Source of the DNA: Scolanthus callimorphus
Taxonomy: Eukaryota; Cnidaria; Anthozoa; Actiniaria; Edwardsiidae
Reading direction: 5' to 3'
DNA: 64,000 bases
Assembly: GCA_033964015.1 (NCBI GenBank)
Contig: CM066920.1
Location: 7,035,912 to 7,099,911 of the forward strand
Position 1 is the first letter of the stretch, and the number at the start of each line of letters is the position of its first letter. The position numbers and the translations under genes were made by a program. Under the pieces are notes generated by a model. The model saw only the letters and a program-made list of their open reading frames with translations. It was not told the DNA's origin and made no database searches. Positions 23,204-35,358 of this stretch are shown here, one piece after another.

Positions 23204-23662
23204 ATCAAACCTCAAAAGAAGCGGCTACGTCTGATCTCAGCTAGAATACCCCTCACGTAGGGACAGAAGGACAAGAAGTGCGAATCTCCATTTTCTATGG
23301 GCGGTCTTCTCGAGGTAATAAACCCAACTCAAAAAACCAACCATCCTTTCGCGAAAGCAATAATCATTGATTTGACTATCGAAACAACCAATTCCAGGTT
23401 ATTTTGATTGGCTTGGTGATATTAATTTACGAGATACAAGAGGGTATTACTTTGTAGTCTCTTTGTCGTGGTAATGAAGATGTAATTAAATCAAATCTCA
23501 GTTTGGCAGTACCGAAATAACAGTACATCGTGGATGGTGTCCAACTGGTGCATACAGAGCGAGCTCCGTGCATTCGTTAGGAAGTTCATGAAAACACTAT
23601 ACTGCATTTGTTTCGCTTAAATTACCAACTGCGAGGATCAATGACATCAGTATGTGGGCGTT

Positions 23663-24060
23663 TTATGACAGAAATGAGTCGCTTTTTATTATTAATGCGA
23701 CATTTCGTGGCCTCTTTATGCTGTATTTACCTGTACTCTTAATATTGTGCTCTCCAAAAACAACATAAACGACTCTAGGCGTTTCTAAAGCTTTGACAGA
23801 CCTTGGAGCTGAAATCACGAAGTCGCGTTTTCTTTTCATGTTCCCGGTTATTTCCATTTTATGAGGTAGTGAGTAGCCGCTTATTTGAAAAGCGCAACGC
23901 CGGGTTTTCAGGATCTGTTCTTGTATGGTGTCCTGCGACTCTTTTGTTCTTATGGCGTTATCGTAGGACGATTTGGATTTCCTCAGTAACCCAAGGCCAT
24001 CTACGTACAGGTAAATACTGTCATTTGTGTACATCCATGTCAAATACTATATTGCATGTA
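23663..24060 (-). CDS. Possible exon(s), open frame with a jellyroll-like phrase
   Basis: An open frame on the - strand contains WMYTNDSIYLYVDG near its start, a pattern seen in LamG-like jellyroll domains (a strand followed by LYVDG), but the rest of the fold cannot be traced. A candidate acceptor (atgcaatatag) precedes it. Inside it, tgatttcag and AGTACAG|gtaaat bound a second possible exon. Weak evidence. Confidence 0.22.
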
Positions 24061-25054
24061 ATGAAGAAAGTTTTGTTTTGAGGACAATATATTATACTAC
24101 TCGGACTTGGCATGTATCGTAAAGATACAGATGAATAACGCGCAATTTTGTTTCTTGTATTTCTTGATTCCATTCTTGGACTGAATTCACGATATCAATA
24201 CAAAGATATATAGTTTTTGGGATGTATATTTTTAATTAAGAAGATGTGCTTCAAAGAAGCAGGCAATAAAGTAGGAGTCGTTAGACGATTTTGTAACGCC
24301 CTCTTTACCAGTACATCAACCCTAGCCAAAACCTTTACAAGGCCAAGGCATTTACATTTCACTAACAAATACATACTTTCCCTAGACGGTCCAGCCAGCT
24401 ATTTATGTTTGAAATTAGGCACATGTAAAGTTTGGCCCAATAGGATAGCGCTGAACTCATTGGGTTCGGTGCCTCCTCGGTGTCGCCGTGCCTCCATTGT
24501 TACCCTATTAGCAATTATTTATTACTAGAAAGAAATGGGACCAAAAGAAAAACAGATGAAGAGTCGTGCCGACTTTTTGTCGGAATCTTTAACCTGAAAT
24601 TTATCGACGTTATACACCTGTTTCCAAAATGGCTGACTTGCCCTTGATGTCTCGCGCGTTGCCATGAAATTATTATTTTCTTTGATATTCACTCAAGCTC
24701 AAAGATAATTTCAGGAGAGTGAGCAAGAACCAATACAAGACACGACAAAAAGACAAACAGTTGATTTCGAAAATAAATTAAGAAAGGTTAAGTTAAGTTA
24801 GGAAAAAAGTAACGCCATCCGCAAATAGTCGAGGCGGATGGCATTAGATTTACAAGCAATTTTGTTTTTCACTTAAGCTTCATCTCATTGTTTATATATA
24901 AAAGGAAATTAAATCGAAAAAAACGTAGAAAAGGAAAAGGAAAATTAAGTAAGATAAGTAAGGTAATTTTTTGCTGATGTTTTAAGCAATTGAAAGTTTG
25001 GGCCAATGGAACAAAAAAGTCGCCATTTTGGAAAAAAGGTGTATGGCATGATAG

Positions 25055-25221
25055 ACCAAATCGGCTAACGGTGTTTACATCTTGTTACCGGGTGGTTACT
25101 TTTGTTAGTTCTGCAAATACGATCAAATACGAAGAATTTGACAGTTATGACCACCCAAAGGAATCATCACATGATCTTAATTGGGTGGCAACAAGATGTA
25201 AACACCGTTAGCCGATTTGGT
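25055..25221. mobile_element. Foldback MITE, 167 bp
   Basis: accaaatcggctaacggtgt at the left is the exact reverse complement of the right end, and pairing continues through ttacatcttgtt on each side. A fragment of the same family lies at 14247-14300. Confidence 0.9.
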
Positions 25222-26814
25222 TTATTGGTGGAAACCCTATGCTTGAATCTAAGAAACGTTCTAGAATTCAGAATTCTTAGAACGAATGACGTGTATGTTG
25301 CCTTTGTTTTTCAGAAGAAGACTAAAAATATCAAGAAAAAATAAACAGTGCAGAAACATTGAAATCTATGTAAGTGCTATAATTATAGTTGCCATTGTTT
25401 TTCACATGTGCGGCAGTTTCCCATTACTGGCTTTAAATCGTGCTGACTTTGTTTTATTGCCTCTGACACCGCTAGCCAAATTGACTTACGCAAAGCAACA
25501 AAACCCTATATTATTTGCTTAATTTTGCTTCTGAGCTAATAAGAGCATCAATACAGCATTATCTACGGTACTTAAGATAAGAAATATTGTCTACTACGTT
25601 GTTTGTAAACTATCCTGTCTAAGTAATTATGAGTAGATAATATTAGAAAACACGATTTGCAAGTGCGTGCTTTTGCATGTTTGTGTTTCGTGCGTGATCG
25701 TGTTGTCCGGACCGTGCTTAAGCGATTTATCATTGTCCTTTTACGTTTCGGAAGACAAAACCCTTGGGGGACTTTCCGTTCTCTCATTCTCAGCTGGCTA
25801 GAAAGAGACAAATATAATCTACTTTGCCATTTGACTAATCTCATCCATAAATTAAATTCACTTAAGATGTTTAATCTCTTTTGTTGTGGTACCAATCCAA
25901 TTAAAGTGTAGCCTGGAAATAATCAAAATCTCAGTCTTACATCGGAACGGTTATCACTTGCAAGAAATGTGCGCGGAACCGAAATTAGCGCCCAGGAGGA
26001 GAGAAACCTGCCATCAATAATTGAACAAATTTTAAAAGTGAAATTATTTTAACCTATTTCGTGACAGTATTTTGTACACACTGTATTTCACTACCACGCA
26101 CAATTTCGAAAACCTTCACATCTCTCAGGCCGAACCTCAAAACCAGTATTCATACTTAAAACTTTTTAACTATGGCTAAAATCGATGCTGGATAACGAAC
26201 TTTAAGCACAGGGGAAACCAATATTAGAGATTTGTTTTACAAAATGGAGGATTCGTACATTTGCCAGGTAAAACTAACTACAAATTGGAGGCTAATATAA
26301 TTGAAAGGCCGATTCTCTCTCCCGTTGTTGCAAGTAAAGACATATTTTGGTTTCCTTTACATTTATGACGATGAAACTCTAAACAAACACGCATTGGCTG
26401 AATGAATGTTTCCGTAAAAAAGGAAGCAAATAAGTAGACATTTATTTCTATTTAATGTTTTGCTATCGTTTTAAAGTCACCTGTGATGGATGTGTAGCGT
26501 AGCTCTCAAAATTTAATAACTTTTTTCTCACGTCAACTCAATTCCTCACCGTCTGGTGAGATTAAAGTGTTTTGCATTACGTTTCGCGAAAATCCATATG
26601 CAAATACAAGTAGACTGTTACGGTTTGTGTTTCGTCCTCGGCTTGTTGTTATCATTTCCATCAAAGGTGATCTTATCAATTATTAAAACCATGTATAATG
26701 ACCTTGGACAATCACTTGTCGAGTTTCACTTTATAACCATTCCAAAAGGTGAACACATTTTTTCTTGCAAACAGCTGTCCCAGGAGAAAAAACCCTCAAC
26801 GAAGGCATTTGAAG
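25222..26814. other. Region upstream of receptor A, no gene seen
   Basis: No supported exon. It must hold the promoter and 5' UTR of the receptor gene that starts at 26815, but I see no convincing TATA box or initiator to mark the transcription start. Confidence 0.5.
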
Positions 26815-26906
26815 ATGGCTAAGCTCGATCTACAAATCATAAGGAAGCTGGTCCTCATGGCTCTTACGATTGTTCTCAAGAGCCCAACTACAAGCAGTTT
26901 AGTAAG
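26815..26906 (+). CDS. Receptor A exon 1 (signal peptide)
   Basis: ATG at 26815 opens 30 codons with a basic start and a hydrophobic core (KLVLMALTIVL), then two bases before AG|gtaaaa. It is the only ATG that gives a secretion signal joined in phase to the next exon. Confidence 0.85.
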
Positions 26907-29900
26907 GTAAAAATCCCCCGTTCTCAGCACGATAGTGTATTTGTGTTATAGCTTCACTCATTTTTCTTGTACATTCAAGCCATTGACCAATGAGAATTTT
27001 GTGTAAGCACTTTTTTGTTGCGCTTCTAGTAAGGAATGCAAACACTGTTTGAGAATTATGTTTTCCGATGAGTTAAAAGTATTTTTCGCGTATCATATTC
27101 ATCGATCGTTAGTTAAACTTTTCACACTTTTGTACGCCAATGGGCATTTTGTTAAAACATTTGTCTTCAACCAAGATATTACCCTGGAATTAGGCGAGTT
27201 GCAAGGGAAGGGGCAGCTATGTATCTAAGTGTTTACAGTTTCAGAATAACATTCGTCACGGTACTCGTTCCTTTTATTTGATAAGCATATATGGGACCAG
27301 ACGCGGAATCTCAGCATAGTGGTTTGTTAAATGGACCCTTTTGGAATGCACTTTAAAAGTAAGATCATGGACTAAGAGGCCATAAAATAAAGATTCGTGT
27401 ACTCAATTCATGAAGCCTCTCTTTGATGTGTCGACTAAGGAACTAAGAGCGCGCGCCGTTTTTTTATAATTAGACCAAGGAACATCTTGAATTCGAATCG
27501 CTAGTTTTACAAAGTCAGCTACAAAAAAAATTGCAAGGGTTTGCCGTTTTACTTTGGTTCCGTGTCTAATCTCTACGTAGCCCTAAAAATATTTTAAAGT
27601 TGTATTTCTGCAGCATCTTTAATGAAAAACAATCCACTGTGTTTTACCAATCCGAACTGAAACAGCTATCTACATATACTTTATTTTTAATGCAGGCGCC
27701 TAATAGAGACGAGACGTAGCCACATCGTTATCATAATATTGTATAGAGAAAGGATAATTCTTCTGGTTCCTTTTCTAAGGACTTCATCTCTAGTGAAGAT
27801 CGCTTTAAATGAAGCCTGCTGCTCCCTAAGCTTTCAAGCTGAGAAAGATATTTATGATGTGCTAAGTGATCGTTACAAGATTAGCATTTTAAAGCGTTCT
27901 AACGAGTTTTGAGCGTCATAAAATGTTTTTGTCATTCTGTATGTGGAATACTTCGTTACGCACTCCACCTGTATCTAGTGACGAAAAGACCGCATTTTTG
28001 TTCGGGAATACAAAATCTCCAATCGTTGGAACATGTGATCTTTGCCATTCGTGGTGCACAAAACCAAACAACGAGTGCTTGGGCAATTAGTTGTAGTTTA
28101 GTGAAATCGACATGTCAGAAGGCATCTGTGTTTGTGTTTTTAGGGTTAATTATGGTCAAGCTTGGAGTGATATTATTGCAAAATGTTTTTGAAGCTTAAA
28201 AGCAAGATAATTGTCTTTTGATATGTTTCTCTGTTTAGTGGCTCACGATTGAACAATTCCACAAAAGCTGGAGAGTACTGGAACTCAACACTTGTCCTCA
28301 AGAAGCTCCTGGACGGGTATGATCGACGAATTCGCCCTGGGAAAAAAGGTAAATTTTAATCTCTGAAATATCGTGACAAGATTAGATTTCATTGTTATCT
28401 GAAACGAATAATGCGGCCGCGATGTTTGTTTTTATCTCCGCAGTTAATTAATTATAAAGCCTCTCACTGACTGTTTATAGTTATGCATGAATAGCGTTTA
28501 TTGCGGAAAGCAATGATATCCCAAGGAGATCTCTATAATCTTAACGTCGTTACCGACCAAGACCTTAGTAGCTGCTCTTAAAAAGTATTTCTTCCCAGGC
28601 GTCCAAAAAAGCGATATTTTTACACCCACTTCATTTTTAATAAACCCTTTTGTCAATCACCTTAACATACCGATAACTTCGCGAATTTCATATGAAAAAT
28701 GAGTATCTGTTTCCATCTAAGCGATGATAAAATCTCCAAACAAGTAGAATTCTATTCATTTTGAAGTACTTAAGGATTACGTGAACCTCAGTAGGAAATT
28801 GGCGCAAAAGATAAATCAGGCAGCGGTATTGTGGTGGGCAGTGGTAGCCACATAGCGTTTTGGTTTAGTATTCTCCCCGCAGGCTTTTTGTTTTGGGCTT
28901 TTAAGTGTGGTTCTGGGACGCCTGTGTTACGGCGGTTCACAAGAATCCACTCCTTTTAAGAGAACCACAGTGCGAAATAAGCTTGAACCTCAGCGGGAAA
29001 TTGACGCGAAAGATAAATCAGGCCGTGGTGTTGTGCAGAGCAGTGGTACTCTCCCGCTGGCTTTTTGTTTTATGCAAAGTGCAGTTCTGGGACTCCTGTG
29101 GCAGTGGCCCACAGGAATCTACTTCTCATATTAAGAAATTCAATGGCTACAGAGGAGGGAACGAGAGAGGATGATGAGTATCGTTATCATTATCAAGTAA
29201 TTAACAGGGTTCCCACGGGTCCTTAAAAACCTGGAAAGTCATGGATTTTAGAAATGTCTTTTTCCAAGCCTGGAAAGTCATGGAATTTTTACAAAAACAA
29301 AGTCATTAAAGGTAATGGAAATATTTTCCTGAAGAAAGATTTCCAAGATGTTGGGTGTGCTTATTGTGAAAAAAAGGAACCTGAATAAAAACTATCAACG
29401 TGCTATCTTTGAATTAAAGGATACCCATATTTTACGCTTATCGTGCGCAACAAAAACCCCGCATTTTTCATTATAAAAGGTCCTTCAATTTTTCCAAATG
29501 TCCTTCAAAAGGTAATTGAAAGTCCCGGAATTTTGAGAACCTGTTTAGGCAAAGTTCAGTTATAATACGTTATCATATTACGTTATCATAATACGTTTAT
29601 TACAGAGCTGAACACACATGTGGTTGTTATTTCGCTACAAGCCTATGGATAAACCTCTTCATTCCCAAGGGTAAATCAACAGTTTCCGGTAGAAAAAAAT
29701 CGGAATGATTATTTTTAGGTATGCCACATTGACACCTTTTTAAAACGGTTAGAGGTGTGAATAGTTTTCAATGCTACTTCCAAATGCACTGTTTCTTGAG
29801 AGCCAGAGAAGATCATGTTAAAAATCATTTGATAAACAAATATTATGCAAACACAAATAAATGTTCCACTTGTTGGAAATGATAAAACATCGAAAACACT

Positions 29901-32900
29901 GAAGTTTATAATACGATATCATGACGAACTTGAGTACCAAGGTTTTGTCAATTTGTGACTCAAACTGTTGTAGATTCCTCTTTAGAATCTTGAATTCAGA
30001 ACTTTAAGCTTTTCTTATCGGGATGAAGCTAACTGCGAACCCTTGAAGATTCCCCGTTGGAAGGAGCTCCAGCATAGCTGTAAATCTTACATGAACGATG
30101 CGGGTTGAATGATATTATCTGCGTTTACACCTGATAACATTCTCATACATACATTTGCACGTGTGCATAAAAATGTCAAGACATCGCCATGATGTCAAAG
30201 CGGCGTCGCTAATTACCAAAGGAATTAGTTCGGGATTACAGACTCTTAAAGAAAAAACAAACTCCCGGTGTGTCAAATGTGTCGACCATCATGCGCCGAA
30301 CTACCGAGTAACATCGGACAACATACTGATGACCATTTGATGCGCTATCGGAGCAATTTATAGCACTGCTCTTGCGCTTCCCGCCAGAGCAAAAAGAGTG
30401 CTCATTATATATATTCGTAGAACCAAATTGAACAAATAAGATGAGGTAGATTTTTTAATGATAATACTTTCTAGCTTATTGGATTTATGGGAACTGTAAT
30501 CTTTTATGCATGTACGCCACTAAAAAGAAAACCAAAGTTTATGTATTTATGGGCAAACTATCAGATTATCCTCTTATTCAAAAACCTAGGTCCCGGCGTC
30601 TTCATGTCCAAATTGTTTTTCTTCGTCATGCAAACCGTGTTTGAAGGGTAGTGGTGTGAACATCTTTCAGACCCCAAATCTTCCTTCGTATTGTAAAGAA
30701 GCTCGTCATAAATATTTGTAGAGATAATCCTTCTAGCTCAACAGATTTTGTGGGAACATTTATATTTTATTCATGCATTCACTAAAAAGAAACCCTCTGA
30801 TAAAGATTCTATGGTCAAATAATTTCGAATCCTCTCATTTAAAACCTAGTTTTGCATATCGTGTCCGAATTTGTTTCCTTTCCTTGTAAACAGTGTCGGT
30901 GAAAAGGCCGACGTAATCAAAAATCCTTCCACTTTAGATGTCTTTATTTTAACAGTCCGCACAATCTCTGGGAGTGTCAAAATAAAATTAACATAGCATG
31001 CATACCCCATAGCTCATGGGGTAAATGTTATATTTTAGTCAGATATTGTTTGAATAAAAATCTCTGTGGATGTTTTATGCAGAAGCACTTCATATTTAGT
31101 GGATGTTTTTGAAAATATGCTCGTTAAAAAATACCGTTATATACTTTTAATTCCGTTTTAAGAATATAGCAATTTTGATATACTGAAAAAAGAATAATAT
31201 TATTGTAATATTGCCAATGTACCCAGAACGAGAGGTAGTGTTGTAGAGAATGGTAGCAAGTTGTCTGTAGTGAAACTAATCGCAATATGATTTCACCAAT
31301 TCTGAATAAAGCCTATAGAGTAATTACGGGAACGACTCACGACTCTGCTCTATGGTTTTGTGATTGGTAGCGTCTACGCGCCCATGATTATCGTTCAAAA
31401 ACTGTTATATTGTTTGGTTACCCATTGCGACCGCAACGGTACGTTGTTTCCTGTGGGCCTTTAGTTTTTCAACAAAAAGGTGGCACAGTTTTATTTTTAA
31501 AGATATGCCACATCATTTGTGGTCTCCAGTGGAAGTCACACATTCTTATTTTAGCTTCGTGAATTCGGTTTTGTTTCGATGAGGACTGCTTTAAAAGGCA
31601 GGCGCCATTACATTGAACATTTTATGTGATGTTTTAGTATTTAGTATTACGAGTCATACTTTTTTAGCCACTCTGAAAAGAAGATGACCATACCGAAGCC
31701 GCCGTACGTGTCATGCCGGGGAAGAGGGAGGGAGGGGATTGGGAAGGGGGGGGGGGGCAAACTTCGCTAATGATCACGATGATGATTATTTTTATGTAGG
31801 ATTCCTTTTTAAGACGTACTGTCCTTTATTCAGGTGTTCCTGTGGTGGTCCTAGTAGACATGTACGTTGCTAACATATGGGCCATGCAGGAAGTTAATAT
31901 GGTAAGTTAAATTCCCCTAATAATAATTTACCAAGTTCATTGAATGAGTATCTTAAATGTTCCGTATATGTCATCTAATATACTATCTAATATATCAGCA
32001 CATAAGGAATGAAGGATAGGTCGAGGTGCCTGATATTTTGTTGTAGATGCCTTCTTTCTAATTTTTGAATATTAATGTCCTGCTAATAGCAGCAGGTCGC
32101 AGAAAGGGCGCCAGTGGAACTACCTGATGTGGTTGTATGAGTATCTTTTACCGCTATTATGCTTTGCCTAAAGGACAGATTTTGTATGACTGTGAAAAGA
32201 ACCGTGACCGTGCCGCGACTACGCGATTTTTTCCGTATCTACAACAGGCTAGGTTCCGTGCCGCCACCGCGACAGTGCCACCCCGTGTCGCGGCACTTTT
32301 CACAGTCATACGGAATCTGCTTTATTTGATATTTTCTCTTTCTACGAACTCAGGACTTTACCATAGATATCTACCTTCGCCAGTACTGGAAAGACGAGCG
32401 ACTTGAGTTCGATGGTATTGCAGCTGAACCCAAGTTAACTCTGAGTAGTGACATTAACAAGCAGATATGGGTACCTAGTACGTACTTCTTGGCCACCAAG
32501 AAGGCATATTTTCATGATGTAACTACTGATAACTACTTGTTACAAGTACGACCTGATGGCAGCTTGTTTTATAGTATTAGGTGAGAGAAATAACCGAAAG
32601 GGCTTTCTATGAACACAGATTTTCTTTTTTCCGTTCCCCCCAGAGATCGATTCCTGGCTTGGACTGCAACGGATTGTTTTATGCTGCTTGGGCCGTGCCA
32701 AGTACACGCATTGTATAATTACCTCAGTAATATGTTAAAGTTTTGAATTATGGAGTCTAAAGAGATTGAGTGCATCTCTCTTTTAACCTCAGGCTTACTA
32801 TCACAACATCATGCAGACTTGATCTCAGGGATTTTCCTCATGACACCCAGCATTGTTCTCTGGCTCTAGAAAGTTGTAAGTATGGTTTAAAATTCGTGTT

Positions 32901-35271
32901 GCTCTGCTTGTACATTGTTCCAAAATAGTCCAACAACCCTTGCATGACATCACCAGAACTTATGACACCCAGCATTGTTCAAGTATAGCTTAAAATTTTG
33001 GGAAGAGCGGGCGGTGCGGCGTTACGGCGCTCGCTTCTCACCGCTGTAGCCCGGGTTCGCTCCCTGGCAGGGACGTGGAAATTCTTTCTCTTTTTTGCTG
33101 CCGAGAAGAGAGCTAAGGCTTCATTGTGGGTTGTAAAAAGCTTGTGCTTCCTTAGTCTTTCGGATGAGACAATAAACCGAGGTCTCGTCTCCCTCCGCTT
33201 CAATATCCAATTCGAGGGGGACGTAAAAGAACCCTGGGGGCTGATACAGGTGTTCAGGTCTAACTAAAACACTTCACAGGCGCACGGGACGAAGAGCCAC
33301 CTCGTGGATGTGCGCAATGTGCGTAATCCGTTATTAAAATGTGCGTCGCTCTGTTTGTATATTGTTCTAAATAGTCCAACAACTCCTGCATGACATCGCC
33401 AGAACTCTATGTCAATCTAGCAGCGTTTCTATACATAACTGGGTTGCATTCTATTAAAGAATCATGGCCAACTGCCATTTTGTCAAGCCTAGAAAAAACA
33501 AATCCAAACAAATACGACGTTTGCCATGTTCTGGGTAAAGCGTCCTTACTCGCCTCCTTTTGCTGTTGTAGATGGATACCAAGCAACTGATGTGCTGTAT
33601 GTGTGGAACGAACGTGATGATAACACATCCGCGATTTACCTACACGACGATCTTGAGCTCCCTCAATTTGAGGTTCAAGGTGTTACTAAGAGGGGGAAGA
33701 TGAACAGATACAACATTGGTAAGCCAAATCCGCAACATGATCAAAATTCATTCAAAATGGCACCCGATGTCCTATTATGTATTCCCCAAACATAACAGCA
33801 GGAAAGTTTTTGATCGCCACTTGCGATGACTTGCAAAACATTTTCATGCCTCTTGTAAAACTTGCATCTCCTTTCGCCGCCATATTGCAAGTGTGCGCAA
33901 GTTGATGGAAGTTTCAAATTATCTTTATCTCCAAATTACTGAAATAGATTGGATCAAAAGAAGTCGTGGAATTTGTCGGAAATAGCAGGATACCTCTGCA
34001 CTAATTAGCCCACTAATTATGACGTGTACAAACAGTCGAACCATCTAAGATCAAATGAAACCTTGAAATACCTGAAATAGGAATATTGCCTTTCCTGGAG
34101 AGCATTTACGACAGAATTGTTGTTCTTGAGTTTCTAGCTATTATTTAGAGGAACACAGGCGAATGTTCTTAATTTTAATGATCTTTTTCAACAAGGAAAA
34201 CTATAGCTTGAGCGCGCACACTTTGCTCGTACTAAGTGTAAGCATGTCATTAGCGCGCTCAAAGGAGCAAAAACACTCAACTTGCATCAAAACATGCGTC
34301 TCGTTTGGTCGCCTCAAGTGTGCGAAAGCCTGTGCAATTCACAACTTGGTCTTTAGAAACTGATTAGACTACCCTGAACCGTTGCTGCGACTGTTATGTT
34401 TCCAAGCATTTCTGTATTCTAGCACAAAGTCTTCATCGTCGCCCTCAATAGAGCCCTCACCACAGTTACAAAGTTCTAATTGTTCCTTTTCTAATTTCAG
34501 GTAACCATTCATCGCTGATCGCAAAATTCCGATTGAAGCGACGTATTGGATATTTCCTAATAGATACTTATATACCATCTACTATCATCGTTATTATCAG
34601 TTGGATTTCGTTTTGGATCGATCCCGAGACAGCACCCGCCCGAGTGGCCCTCGGGATCACCACCGTTCTCACTATGACCACATTGATTTCAAGCGCCAGG
34701 GCTAACTTACCCAAAGTTAGCTACGTTAAAGCGATAGACTGGTATCTTCTACTGTGCTTGATATTCGTGTTTGGATCCATTTTAGAGTATACGTGTGTCA
34801 CATATGTTATTTCCAAACGAAAACGAATAAAGAAGAAGATGGAGCTTATGAAAGTGGCAACTCGAGTTCAGAATAACAACCTGGTGAGGTTATAAGTTGT
34901 ATTGCTTTGCGGGAGTTCTATTCTATTCTAATTTCAATATTTAAAAACAGTACCGTTTTCTGGCTAGATGTCGGTTGTTTACCAACATTTTCTTTATCAT
35001 TTTATTGCAGCTTCATCCAAAGGAGGACGTCGTCTTTGCAGATTTTCCAGCCAAATTTTTACAAAGAAACAATAACGTTATGAAAAGAGTTCTTGGCAAT
35101 AATGAACTTTCAGCTAACATGCCTGGCTTGGACATCGGCTTGAAGGTCATCTCAAGCGATGATGAGGCATGGATTCGCGATCCAATGATTATCGACAGAG
35201 TGTCGCGTCTCTTTTTTCCCCTTTCTTTTATTGGCTTTAATGTTGTTTACTGGATGGTCTATGGGGCATAG
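26815..35271 (+). CDS. Receptor A: anionic Cys-loop ligand-gated channel subunit (GABA-A/glycine receptor type), 8 exons, complete
   Basis: Pentameric chloride-channel subunit of the cell membrane. Exons: 26815-26906, 28239-28348, 31834-31901, 32354-32580, 32793-32875, 33572-33718, 34501-34883, 35011-35271, giving 1371 bases and 456 residues with every junction GT/AG and in phase. A signal peptide (about 1-28) is followed by LLDGYDRRIRP (54-64), YLRQYW (loop D, glycine-receptor-like), the Cys-loop C173-C187 with exactly 13 residues between, and loop B ESYGY (192-196). M1 is about 259-282, the Pro-Ala-Arg anion signature 288-290, M2 to about 308, M3 about 320-345, and M4 about 436-454, two residues from the end. 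Glycosylation sites are possible at Asn37 and Asn46. The M3-M4 loop is short. Loop C has His where GABA-A beta has Tyr and the glycine receptor has Phe, so the ligand is not assignable. Receptor B converges from the other strand. Confidence 0.95.
28239..28348 (+). CDS. Receptor A exon 2
   Basis: 110 bases after tctctgtttag, ending G|gtaaat. It encodes the N-terminal helix region and the family motif LLDGYDRRIRP. Confidence 0.93.
31834..31901 (+). CDS. Receptor A exon 3
   Basis: 68 bases after tttattcag, ending ATG|gtaagt. It encodes beta-strand 1 (VPVVVLVDMYVANIWAM), the same length as its counterpart in receptor B. Confidence 0.95.
32176..32319. mobile_element. Family 1 foldback MITE in receptor A intron 3
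   Basis: Ends cagattttgtatgactgtga and tcacagtcatacggaatctg are inverted and match the copy at 5613-5797. It ends only 34 bases before exon 4. Confidence 0.85.
32354..32580 (+). CDS. Receptor A exon 4 (ligand loops D, A and E)
   Basis: 227 bases after ctacgaactcag, ending AG|gtgaga. It starts [17 protein letters not shown] and contains WVPSTYF and YFHDVTTDNYLL, all standard glycine/GABA-A receptor positions. Confidence 0.96.
32793..32875 (+). CDS. Receptor A exon 5 (Cys-loop)
   Basis: 83 bases after taacctcag, ending T|gtaagt. It contains CRLDLRDFPHDTQHC, the intact 13-residue Cys-loop. Confidence 0.96.
32961..33405 (+). repeat. Duplicated exon 5/intron 5 segment, interrupted by a SINE
   Basis: atgacacccagcattgttc from exon 5 (32840-32858) recurs at 32962-32980, followed by an intron copy lacking the exon end and the donor. 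The rest of the duplicate (ctctgtttgtatattgttc, agtccaacaactcctgcatg) resumes after the SINE at 33334 and matches 32890-32960. Confidence 0.85.
32997..33333 (+). mobile_element. tRNA-derived SINE in receptor A intron 5
   Basis: A tRNA-like head with an A-box-like region (gcggtgcggcgttacggcg) and a B box (gggttcgctcc) is followed by a conserved central block (ctttcggatgagacaataaa ccgaggtc). It is flanked by ttaaaat at 32990-32996 and 33334-33340, a likely target duplication, and it splits the duplicated intron segment cleanly. The copy at 45691-46032 shares head and core. Confidence 0.85.
33572..33718 (+). CDS. Receptor A exon 6 (loops B and C)
   Basis: 147 bases after tgctgttgtag, ending G|gtaagc. 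It encodes YGYQATDVLYVW and LELPQFEVQGV and the approach to loop C. Confidence 0.95.
34501..34883 (+). CDS. Receptor A exon 7 (M1-M3)
   Basis: 383 bases after ttctaatttcag, ending CTG|gtgagg. It encodes the end of loop C, M1 (RRIGYFLIDTYIPS), the PAR motif with M2 ([19 protein letters not shown]), M3, and the basic start of the cytoplasmic loop. Confidence 0.97.
35011..35271 (+). CDS. Receptor A exon 8 (M4 and stop)
   Basis: 261 bases after cattttattgcag. It encodes the rest of the M3-M4 loop and M4 (IDRVSRLFFPLSFIGFNVVY), ending TAG. An AATAAA lies at 35353-35358. Confidence 0.95.
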   Translation, partial: LHPKEDVVFADFPAKFLQRNNNVMKRVLGNNELSANMPGLDIGLKVISSDDEAWIRDPMIIDRVSRLFFPLSFIGFNVVYWMVYGA

Positions 35272-35322
35272 TACACTATATTATGACCTAAATGGGGCAT
35301 AGTACACTATATTATGACCTAA
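35261..35322 (+). repeat. 31-bp tandem duplication across the receptor A stop codon
   Basis: Two identical 31-base units begin atggggcatagtacactat at 35261 and 35292. The first contains the last codons and TAG; the second lies wholly in the 3' UTR. Confidence 0.95.
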
Positions 35323-35352
35323 ATATATACCGTGTTTCGGAGTGACTGGTAT

Positions 35353-35358
35353 AATAAA
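35353..35358 (+). terminator. Candidate polyadenylation signal for receptor A
   Basis: AATAAA, 81 bases after the stop codon. A second AATAAA lies at 35992-35997. Confidence 0.45.

Noticed and set aside
33005..33070. Possible tRNA gene with a B box
   Set aside because: The head continues into the SINE core shared with two other copies, and no acceptor stem closes; it is a SINE and not a tRNA gene.
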